Assembly (NCBI GenBank): GCA_023313575.1
Contig: JAJTTP010000019.1
Coordinates: forward strand, 790,606 to 854,605
Length of the DNA stretch: 64,000 nucleotides
From: Eutypella sp. D-1
Lineage: Eukaryota > Ascomycota > Sordariomycetes > Xylariales > Diatrypaceae
Direction: 5' to 3'
Positions within the stretch are counted from its first letter, which is position 1; every line of letters starts with the position of its first letter. The notes under the pieces were generated by a model. The model did not search any database and was not told the DNA's origin. It saw only the letters and a list, made by a program, of their open reading frames with translations. A program made the translations under genes and the position numbers. Of the stretch, positions 37,951 to 49,454 are shown piece by piece.

Positions 37951-38338
37951 TTGACACGAGGAACATCACCAGGGGTAGAACATGTTCTGAGTGCGCATCT
38001 TGTGAACCGGATAGGATACGGGAAAAGTAGCTTTGGTGGTGTCCATCGCTTGGTCAGTTCGACCGGCGACTACCTCGCCTACAAAGATGGCCTACTAGTC
38101 CGCCTCTATGACAGTGTTGCGGTGCCAGAGGTTTGCCTCCAGCACACTAGCCCGAGCTCACCATTTTGAGAACTACATGGTCATATGTTTCCGTGTTCTC
38201 TGAACATGAATGATAGGCTACGATGAGAAATTTCGTTACGAGATATTTGAGAGCAATCGCTTCGTGAAAAATATACATCATCCCCGATTGGCATGCTTGT
38301 ATCGAGTGATGCTATCTTCCGGATTGTTTACGAAAGCT
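37951..38338 (+). pseudogene. Protein-kinase N-lobe relic
   Basis: One frame gives RIGYGKSSFGGVHRLVSS then TGDYLAYKDG, resembling a kinase glycine-rich loop followed by the VAIK-type lysine. A second frame from 38216 gives YDEKFRYEIFESNRFVKNIHHP then RLACLYRV, resembling the C-helix and following strand (E...HP). A plausible intron (GTTTGC...GATAG, about 38131-38218) could join them, but no catalytic loop (HRD) or DFG follows before the next gene. Most likely a truncated kinase copy. The similarity is short and read by eye. Confidence 0.4.
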
Positions 38339-38463
38339 TCGTTTCTCTGGCCACCATGTCGTCACCATGTCGGAAGAAGAGCTATGTTGCTTTCAACTTC
38401 CTCTCCTCATCCAAAACCATACATCGACGCATTACTGCACCGAAATATCGATGACAGTGGCTC

Positions 38464-39358
38464 TCATTCCATACAACTTCCATTGCAGCCACCAAAGACG
38501 ATGCTCCACGGTGTTCCCTCAAAATTCGCCTCTCCCTGAATCATGTCTGGGTCCCCCGGATCTTCGCATGTGTCGTTTGACAGGATGCCATTCATAACGA
38601 CCGCGGCGTGCACGCCCATCACCGCCCAGTTACGAATATCCGAATTGCAGAGTAGGACCTGTGAGTCGTTCCTCGCGAAGAAATTCTTACAGTCCCACGG
38701 GCGCGCGTTCGTCGCATCCATGGTGTAGTTCTGGAAGTAGGTGTACGCATCTTCGAGCACCTGCCTATCTCCGAACCCGAGATCCCGTTTATCCGGGCAT
38801 GTGACGGCGACCGGCTTGAAAAGCTTTGACCGTCAGCTTCGTGGACTCCTTGACTAAGATGACGCCCCAGGTTCCCCTATCAACTTACACCACGCCTCTG
38901 TAGACCGTTTGCGTTCGTCTTCTCCTGTCGAGGAGCTGGGCTGGCCGGCTGGAATTGGTCCCAAGTGAAGTCGCGCTTAGTTTGTCGGATCTGGGACTCG
39001 ATTTCCTGCAATGAAGTCTTTCAGTGACCAAGTTCCTACTACTGCTTGTGCATCCGCAATGGAACGAAGGTAGGCTTCTCAAGGGTGCTTTGTTGAATTT
39101 ACCTGAATGGTGCCCTCGAAGTTCATAACCTCGCCTCCGGGTTCAACGGAACCCCGCATCGTAAAGGGGACGATGCGGTAGCCTCGAGCTCTGAGAGAAG
39201 CAGTGACTGAGTTATCTACTCCCCTGATGTTCGTGGCCTGATTGAAAATGTGGGCGTTAGTTTACTCTCCAGAACATGTCGAGACTGGGTAAACTTACAT
39301 CACCCAAAGCGCCACAGGCGATGGACGCAAGTACGGCAAATGCAGTGTAGTACCTCAT
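38464..39358 (-). CDS. Small secreted protein with possible propeptide, family not recognised
   Basis: Four exons on the minus strand (39358-39299, 39237-39103, 39005-38889, 38814-38464) give about 220 residues; all phases agree. The last acceptor may instead lie 9 bp upstream. MRYYTAFAVLASIACGALG is a signal peptide. A middle region (MNFEGTIQ, KRDFTWDQF) ends in GLQRRG, a dibasic site of the Kex2 type, suggesting a pro-region. The C-terminal 115 residues carry seven Cys and several Asn-Xaa-Thr/Ser sites (NYT, NDS, NDT) and end FGGCNGSCME. Secretion is well supported; role unknown. Small size, Cys-rich C-terminus and multiple short exons fit an effector-like protein but do not prove it. Confidence 0.7.
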
Positions 39359-40039
39359 GATGGAGTAAAGTAAAATCAGTAGGACTATTATCTTCCACGG
39401 CTATGTTGACGAAAACGATGAACGAGGAATGAGGAAAGTTGAAGTCTGCTCTAGAAACGAGGACGCCAGGCTTTTATTAACCAGTGTGCCAGGGAGGAAT
39501 CCAATCTCCTCGCGCTATGACAGACGTTGGTGACACTATACCCGCCAATACCATTCCTGACTAGTATTACAGGTCGAATTGTGCAACATACCTGATACGA
39601 TGCATTGAAGATTTACCATGCTCTCGGGCGACTGGATCGGACGAATAGATGTGATATGGAAATGAAGGAACGTATGATATCCCTTCATTTTCTGAGTTCG
39701 GCTCCGGCATAATTCACACATACAACAAAATCGTCTTACCCAGACATTGCGTCTTATCGATTACAGTGGTTTCTGTACCTCACTGGCACCATGCAAAACA
39801 CACTTGCTCTTTGAATCACTGCATTAGACAGACTTGAAGAGCTCTTATCGATCAATCTCATCTGCTCAATATTCACCTGCTTCATGTATAGTCACGTTTG
39901 GGCGTGCGAGTCCGTCACACCTACAAGACTCCAGAGGAGAATTGCCAATCGATGACTCATAAGCACGCAATGTATTCAACTATCCCCGACATTTTCATTT
40001 TATACAGAGTGATTAATACCTATTTTCTTACACCCATTT
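39359..40039. other. Intergenic
   Basis: Promoter of the secreted-protein gene on the left, 3' flank of the GH51 gene on the right. Nothing else seen. Confidence 0.4.
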
Positions 40040-41931
<1,892 letters not shown>

Positions 41932-44313
41932 GGTAGCGGGTTGGGACGGAACGTCTGAGATTGTGAACTTGTGCAAACGACAATTGTGATTCTTCCTCGG
42001 GAAGCAGAATTATTCTTTTCAGGCCAGGAGAACCAACAACCAAAGATATATACTGTTTACTCGTGAACTGCCTTCTTGCCGCGCGAGTCAAGTCTTGGAT
42101 CGCAGAGTCCAGGCTCCGCGGCGAATGTGGAGTCCCCCGCAACGAGCCCCCTAGCAAGAACACGATGTGATTCGTGCGCTTCTGTCGAGCTGCAGGGACT
42201 CGGCATGAGTCCGTTGCGGCTTCGTATCAAGACGCGGTATTATTCATAGAGCATACAGAATCCCGTGCCGCCTAGAGCACCTCTAGGCGATTGTAAGGTT
42301 AGTCCAAAACCGTGAAGCGCTGCCCAGACTCTACATATCGGTGATCTAGGTATGTCGGGCCCCGTCGCGCAGTCTTATCGTGAGATAAGTCGTCTAGCAT
42401 TGTTTGTTAGCTCTGGCAGCGTTTCAAAATGGCCAAGCGACCAAATCAAGAGGCTATGTCACTGCGCCCTACCTGAGAAACTCAGGCCGCCATATATCTA
42501 CTTACGTACAAATAGCAGCTGGCGCCCATACCCGCCAGTGCAACCCCTTTTTTACTCTTATTCCTTATTCAACCAATCAAAGTCACGGAGTCAGACTTCG
42601 AGCTAGGAGAGCAAAATTAAGATAATAGTGATTTGGACGAAGGGTCGGGTCTCAAATATGTCCAGATGCCGAAACAGACAGAAGAATAAATCGTCGACGA
42701 CCCGAGAGCAGATCTGCCATACAGTCAACTTTGAAAATATACACTTTCTCTGGCTAGGACGTGCAGGGAAACGATTTGTAGTATCTCCAATGTAACACGG
42801 GCACAAGAGCTCGAGCCCGTTCACCGACTTGGATGCGTCATTGAAGGAATGACAAGCCCTTCAGACCGATCGCTTCGTCTAAAAGCAGCTCTCCGTCAGG
42901 GATACAGTTTGGTCGTTTATGAGTGGCCCTTGCGTCCATGTTCATTCGAGCTCTGGTCTCCATGCACAGTCTAGGTAATTAAACTAGCCTGCCCGCCCGG
43001 GCTTCGCGTATGCGAATGCTCGCTTCCCTCCACATGCACAGCATCTGACAGTCACGGCCGAAACGGACAGAGTTCTAGCGTTACCAGCTTCTTTGACAAC
43101 CTTCGGGCGACTAATCCATAGACACGGAATGTGGTCGGCGTTTGCAAAAGGGCGACCAACAAGAGAAGTAAAATTGCACTAAACCTTTTCGGAGAACCTC
43201 AACTCTACCCTTCCTCGTGACTAGTTATTGGTTTTCTGTCTTTTAAGCAGTTTCGTCTAGGTCCGACTTGGCATGTGCGCACTTGCACCACCCCTAACTA
43301 AGTTACTGGTATTGAGTTCTCCGATCAACCCCGCAAAATCGAGAAGTGAATAATTCTGGGACTCGGAGACTTAATCCCCGGGCTATGAACCCATGCCAGC
43401 GTCATTGTCATTTTGTGGGGTTTCGGTAGACCCTTAACGCTAACTTGACAGTGGGCTTAGCGATGAGGAGAATCCTGGACCTCGCCGAAACTTGTTGTAA
43501 TTATATGTATGACGTTAGAATACTTACCCTGAAGTCTACCTAGGTAGCTTAGTGTTCAATATCTCTGACAATATGACCTATTTTAATAGAAAAGTTATGG
43601 TATGTAGGTGCTTTGCCGCATGCCCATTTGAAACTTGTGTTAAGGATCTGACATTCTAAAAAATGCATAGCAATAATTGGAAAAGCCTTTACGTTGTCCA
43701 GGGTTACGGTAATATCATGACCAAGGCGACGACGTTAAGCATATTACAGGCAAAGATGGATTTTGGAAGGGTGTCGGATCCGATTTTCGAAGTGCCAACT
43801 ACTTAGTATTCGTCTATACGGGGAGAATTACTCCTAACGTACAAATCTCCAGCCTTGGCTGGAATGCTAGTTCGTGACTGAGCCCATACAGCCAATACTA
43901 AAATCCTAGACACGTGAGAATGAAATAGCTAAAGGCGGATCGTCATCCGGCGGTCAGCCTCAACCCCACGTCGACCTTTGCATAGGCGGGTCATTGTCAC
44001 TCCTTACAACTTCCATTCCCCCTTAAACCTCGGTCTGGGGAATGGGGAATGGAGACTGATACCCCGGACTAAGCGCGAGTTCTCCACACCCCATCTTGGA
44101 GTCCCCAGATTGGGGATACACCACAACAGGGGTAATCCGACAGGTTGGATAGAGTTGCGTATAAGATCCTCGATCTCCATACGCAGCCTGGCCGTGCTCG
44201 ATTCTTACTCCATCTCATACAGCATCGTCCCATTTAGGCCCGGACGTGGAAGTGCAGATAATCAATATACTTCAAATTTCTGATTGTCGACAGCGTCGCG
44301 TCAATCACCCACC
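41932..44313. other. Divergent intergenic region between GH51 and MFS genes
   Basis: 2.4 kb shared upstream region. No gene supported. Contains the CGGGGAG-type motif at 43819-43834 and a GGGGAATGGGGAATGG direct repeat near 44036-44052. Confidence 0.45.
43819..43834. promoter_or_regulatory. CGGGGAG...ACTCC motif upstream of the MFS gene
   Basis: CGGGGAGAATTACTCC, an imperfect palindrome about 480 bp before the MFS start. It closely resembles the perfect palindrome at 46950-46966 upstream of the dehydrogenase. CGG triplets in inverted arrangement are the usual targets of Zn2Cys6 regulators, one of which lies at 49.5 kb. Operator role is inferred. Confidence 0.35.
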
Positions 44314-46148
44314 ATGAGCGACATCAAACCAGGAGAAGAGATCATCAATGATCGGGATCTCCTAGGGGAGAAGCCCGTCGAGGCTGCCCACATAGCGGAA
44401 CTCACGGAAGAAGAGAAGAGGCTGGAGAAGAAGCTCGTCAGAAAGATTGACTTTATTATCCTTCCTCTGGTTCTTATTGTCTACCTTCTCAACTGGATTG
44501 ATAGGTAAATCCGGGCCGCACATGCGCAATCGGGAATCATATTGAAGCCTGACTAATACGGATCGTGTTATATAGAAACAACTATGCCTCGGCGCGTCTT
44601 GCTGGCCTGGAGGAGGATCTCAACATGACGATGGCCCAGTATCAAACTGGCCTGTCGATTCTGTTCGTAGGCTACCTCCTAGGCCAGATCCCGTCAAACC
44701 TCCTCTTGAACTGGTTCGGTCGACCATCCTTGTATCTCGGTTTCTTCACTGTTGCATGGGGCCTGGTCTCCGCTCTTACGTCTCTTGTTCACAACTTCGG
44801 AGGGATGGTTGCATGCAGATTTATTCTCGGCTGTGTTGGTCAGTCGTATGCCCATTGACGAATCAGCGTGCATAAACTAATTCTTCACACAGAGGCGCCG
44901 TTCTTTCCTGGTGTATTATTCTATCTCTCGGTAAGTACACCTATCGTAGCAACAAAGATGAAGATACTAACTCTATGTTCTATAGAAATGGTATACGAAG
45001 AAGGAGCTCAATTTACGCATGAGTATCTTTTACTCCGGTGCATTCATCGCCGGCGCGTTCGGAAACTTGATTGCGGCTGGTATTCTGGACGGACTAGCTG
45101 GTGTCCGTGGACTCTCTGCATGGCGATGGCTGTATATTATTGAGGGTGCAAGTAAGCAATAGCCTCTTCTAGCTCTAGCTAAGCCAAGTCCCATTGGAGA
45201 GGACTAACACCTTTCAGTTACCGTCTTTGTCGGAATCGTTGTCGGTATTTTTCTACCGGACTTCCCACAGACCTGGCGAGCTCTCTCGCCGGAGCTTAAG
45301 CATGTTGGTAGGTAATGTTGACATCTACACGTCCGTTGATCCTTGCTAATGTGCGGTTCACAGCCAATCGACGTCTAGCCCTTGAAGCAGCAGAGGCCGA
45401 TGAGGATGATGGAAAAGCTGGATCGCAGCTCGCGGGCTTGAAACTCTGCGTCACTGACCCAAAAGTCTGGATCTTCGCTTTTGTCTACATGTTCCTCACC
45501 GGGGTATTGGGCTTCGGTTACTACTTCCCGACACTCACCGCGACCCTTGGGTACAGCCATTTCATCTCCCTACTTCTTGTTGCCCCACCATACATATTTG
45601 TGACCATCTGGAGCTATATCCACGGCTTCATCAGTGACCGCTACAGCTCACGGTATTGGTTTTGTCTATACCCACTTGGCATATCCTTAATCGGATTCAT
45701 CCTTTTTATGACCACGACTGCCTTTGGACCGAAATACCTCTCCTTCTTCTTCATGATGGCCATGATGAACGTCAACGGAACTATATTCAGCTGGATTGCC
45801 GGCGTTATCTCCCGCCCCCCTGCCAAGCGAGCCGCCGCGTACGCGCTCATCAACTCACTTGGCAACTCTGCCACAATCTGGACTCCCTATACATATCTCG
45901 ACCGCGAGACTCCCTACTTCTACACTGGCATTGGAATTTGTGTAGCTTTGACCACGCTTATGGCGATTCTCATGACGGTTCTACGTTTCATACTCGTCCG
46001 CGAAAACAAGCGTCTTGAGCGACTTGAGAACGAGGACACGCAGCTGTCGCCACGAGACTTGGCCCGCCTCGAGAAAACCGCTCAGGTTGAGGGCATTACG
46101 GTCGCAGAAGCAAGAGCGCTGCAGAAGGGCATTCGCTATACTATCTAA
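44314..46148 (+). CDS. MFS transporter, anion:cation symporter (ACS) family
   Basis: Six exons (44314-44504, 44576-44838, 44893-44930, 44986-45151, 45218-45307, 45364-46148) give 510 residues. The start ACCATGAGC is the first ATG. ACS landmarks: EEKRLEKKLVRKIDFIILP before TM1, YLLNWIDRNNYASARLAGL (TM1 and following loop), YQTGLSILFVGYLLGQIPSN (TM2), AWRWLYIIEGA before TM6. About 12 helices. This family (Dal5/Tna1-like) carries carboxylates such as allantoate, nicotinate, tartrate or sugar acids by proton symport; the substrate is not readable. Followed on the same strand by a threonate-dehydrogenase-like enzyme and a Zn2Cys6 regulator, which favours a sugar or hydroxy acid. Confidence 0.92.
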
Positions 46149-47481
46149 GACCCAGGAATACGCAGTCAGAGTAGTGGCGTCTATTCATCCGTCGACGCGG
46201 TGGAATTAGGTTAGGGTGAAACGTGCTTTTTCAGGGTCTAATCTTATATATTGGGTAGCTGCTTCTATTGTATGGTTGTGCATTTTGTCAAAATTCAAAA
46301 TTTAAACCATGCTTCCATCGCACAACACGTCACCTTCATATATTATCTTTTGGCCCTCCGTAGGGTTTCAATCCGGCCCCTTTCGCATAACCGTTCAGCC
46401 ATGTTGTATTGTATATCTCATAATCACGTTTATGTCACGATGGAACTGAACCGTGTACGAACGTATCTACGGCCCTCATCATATTACGCACTCCACAATA
46501 ACGAATTCTTAGAATGTGATGTCAAATATCCGAGGTGTGACTTATTCGCGGCAGATCTTTGTACACATACCATTCTTATTGTATCTGACGATCGCCATCC
46601 TAATCCGTCATCAACTGCACCTGTTGCCATATTACTAGCTCAAGATTGGTAGGGCCATTGCATTCATGACTTGAGAATGGCTGGAGTAGAGCTAATACCT
46701 CCTTCTCCAAGTTAGTATCTGCTTCTTTAGACCCAAACATTGGAAACCAGCCCCCATTAGGTACCATGATGCATCTTATAACACAGTTCGGCAGAGGTTG
46801 AATGGGATGACGCTTAGGTCTTGACAAATTGAGGAATAACTATAACCATCCACCTACTTCATAACGCGTCTAATGTGGATGTTATGATTTAGTACGAGGC
46901 AACCTGGAGCGAGTCTGTAACTAAGCAGGTGGGGGCTCTTCAGTGGCTTCGGGGAGAAACTCCCCGTCCGGCCATACATTCTCCGAGTCATCCATCACCC
47001 GACAAGCGACGATTTTTCGACGACTGTGCTTACCCCGGTTATTTCCAGCCTAATTGTACACTAACTGTGCCAACCAGCATCCCAAAGACTGCAAACCAGG
47101 TCTAGGTTCCATTCGTTCCCGAGCTGGGTACGCTTAACCCCATTAGCAAATCAGTGCCCGGGTTCGCTCCCCAGACAGGAACTCTCTGTGTAAAGCGAGT
47201 GTCCCCGCTGGCGGCTTGGGCAATCTGCTCACGGCCAACTATTAAAATGCAATGGAGGCGCTTGTTACATTGTCCCCTTGGCTACTTTGAATTTTAGACG
47301 TTCATTTCGTATCATTATTTTGTGCCTTGCATTTTACTGCGAAAACGGTGTTTTCTCCGCTCTTACCGTCCTTCTCTAAGTCCCCATTGGTTTCTAAGTG
47401 TGGTCATATGAGTCTCCACCATCATAAGAGAGATAATCATTTCAAACTTCTTTTCATGTTAAACTTACATTGCTAGAAACC
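46149..47481. other. Intergenic between MFS and dehydrogenase genes
   Basis: Terminator side of the MFS gene and promoter of the dehydrogenase. No gene. Holds the palindrome at 46950-46966. Confidence 0.45.
46950..46966. promoter_or_regulatory. Perfect palindrome CGGGGAG-AAA-CTCCCCG
   Basis: Seven-base arms and a three-base centre, giving CGG-N11-CCG, 516 bp before the dehydrogenase start at 47482. The left half matches the motif at 43819. It fits an inverted CGG site for a binuclear-zinc regulator. Function is inferred from form and neighbourhood only. Confidence 0.4.
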
Positions 47482-48813
47482 ATGGCGATCTCCAAACCAG
47501 AAATAGCCTTCATCGGCCTTGGTGCCATGGGCTTTGGCATGGCAACCAACCTCGTTAAGCAGGGCTATCCCGTAACCGGTTTCGATGTGTGGGCGCCGAC
47601 GTTGGAGAAATTCAAGGCACAAGGAGGCCGTACTGCGGAGACGCCAGCAGAATCCGTCAAGGACAAGCAGTACTGCGTATGCATGGTGGCCACTGCGCAG
47701 CAAGTTCAGTCTATCCTGATTGATGGCCCGAACGCCGCCGTAACTGCGCTCGCGAAGGGCGCAGTGGTTCTGGTTTGCTCAACCGTACCGAGCTCTTATA
47801 TCCAAAGCTTGGCGAAGCAGCTCGCTGCCCTGGGCCGGGACGATATCCACCTCGTGGACTGCCCCGTGTCCGGCGGCGCCTATAGGGCCGCAGATGGCAC
47901 GTTATCGATTATGGCGGGTGGCACCGATGCCGCCATCGAAAGCTCCAAGTTTCTCCTGCAGGAGATGTCGGATGCGAAAAAGCTGTATATCGTCAGCGGT
48001 GGAATCGGTGCAGGCAGCAACATGAAGATGGTGCATCAGGTTCTTGCGGCAATCCAAATTCTCGCAGCCAGCGAGGCACTGGGCTTCGCAACGCACTTGG
48101 GGCTTGACCTACAGATCACCGCTCAGAGGGTCGTCAATTCGCTTGGCAGGAGCTGGATGTTTGAGCATAGATACCCTCGGATTCTACACCCCCAGTTTCA
48201 GCCCCTTGTCAGCGCCCTTACAATTATTCTGAAGGACACGAGCATCATTACTGGTGAAGCGCGGAATGAAGGATTCCCTACGCTGATGACAAGTGTGGCC
48301 GAGCAGGTCTACTTTACCGGCCTCGGCCGGGGATATGGACCGGATGATGATAGCAGTTTGATCCGGTTGTACTCGGAAGGGAAGGGAAAGGTCGGGCCCG
48401 TGGCAGGCACGGCAGTCGACGACGAGGCGAAGATATCTTTGATTATATCTTTACTGAAGGGCATCCATCTCTGTGCGGTAGGAGAAACGATTGCCTTCGC
48501 GTCCCGCCTAGGTCTGGATCTCGACCAGGTCCTGGATCTCTGCCGAAACGCCGCTGGAGGCAGCAACATGCTGGATGCTTTCGGCCAATCGATTGTAGAT
48601 CTCGCACGAGGAAAAGAGACCTCCACCGGAGACAGCAACCTAGCTATCCTAGCCAGCGAGGTGAAGGAGGCCGTGGATGAAGCGCAAAGGCTGAAGGTCC
48701 CCGTGCATCTCGGAGGACAGGCTCTGAACATAATAAGGTCGGCACTGACGCACCGAGGAGATTCTGCTGCTCAAGCGCCGTTCAATGCCATTCTGAGGGT
48801 ATGGTACCCTTGA
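47482..48813 (+). CDS. HIBADH / L-threonate dehydrogenase-like NAD(P)-dependent enzyme
   Basis: Single-exon gene of 443 residues. The start at 47482 (aaccATGG) is preferred over the non-ATG frame start. The Rossmann fingerprint FIGLGAMGFGMATNL is at residues 10-24, the substrate-binding DCPVSGG at 127-133 and the catalytic lysine in SNMKMVHQ at 182. A second C-terminal helical domain (about 320-440) repeats the first: AKISLIISLLKGIHLCA then HLGLDL/RLGLDLD-type pieces. The duplicated dimerisation domain makes it longer than ordinary 300-residue HIBADHs and matches the N-terminal part of large fungal proteins fused to a four-carbon-acid kinase and an aldolase; those parts are absent here. Oxidation of L-threonate or a similar 3-hydroxy acid is likely but unproved. 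Confidence 0.9.
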   Translation: MAISKPEIAFIGLGAMGFGMATNLVKQGYPVTGFDVWAPTLEKFKAQGGRTAETPAESVKDKQYCVCMVATAQQVQSILIDGPNAAVTALAKGAVVLVCSTVPSSYIQSLAKQLAALGRDDIHLVDCPVSGGAYRAADGTLSIMAGGTDAAIESSKFLLQEMSDAKKLYIVSGGIGAGSNMKMVHQVLAAIQILAASEALGFATHLGLDLQITAQRVVNSLGRSWMFEHRYPRILHPQFQPLVSALTIILKDTSIITGEARNEGFPTLMTSVAEQVYFTGLGRGYGPDDDSSLIRLYSEGKGKVGPVAGTAVDDEAKISLIISLLKGIHLCAVGETIAFASRLGLDLDQVLDLCRNAAGGSNMLDAFGQSIVDLARGKETSTGDSNLAILASEVKEAVDEAQRLKVPVHLGGQALNIIRSALTHRGDSAAQAPFNAILRVWYP

Positions 48814-49454
48814 GAATCGAATCATCATGGATGTGTTTCTAGCTCACTTCGATTCTAATCAAGGAGATATACTATATATAGATCTAGTTATAGACATGAT
48901 ACACCAGGACTGCATTGCTAGATAGGCATGTTTTACGACGGACAAATTTCGGAAAAGCGATTTGTTAATGGCAATACAGGCAACCCCCGAAGTGAACGAT
49001 CATGACCAACCGAAATATCATATACCGTGCACTGTAGCGTGTGTTAAGATGAATCTTTAAACCGGAAGTGCCTCGTACTGTCTCTTGTTGGAGTTTACTC
49101 ACGTAGTCGTAACCTACCTATCAATGGATTTCAGCCGACCCCTATTCCCGAGGGTCTCCAAGTCGCTCAGCGGCTCCAGCCCACAGCATCTTCTGCATCC
49201 TGATTGGTCAGGAAGGGCTGTTAGTGTACCATATTACCACTGAGTGTTTTTTTTAACAGCGGCATAACTAGTCCCACTGATTCATGGAAATATCGTGGCT
49301 CCGGTTGCCTATGTCTAACTGGGACTAGTTGCTTATGCTGGACTTTCGGATATAAACACTCCGAACTTTGGAAGATGAATGTGGGATCCTAATGCGAACC
49401 CTGTTGCATGCATTCTCTCAGGGGCCCTTATAATTCGATAGCACTGGTATTACG
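48814..49454. other. Intergenic, promoter of the Zn2Cys6 gene
   Basis: No gene seen. No clear copy of the CGGGGAG palindrome was found here. Confidence 0.4.
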
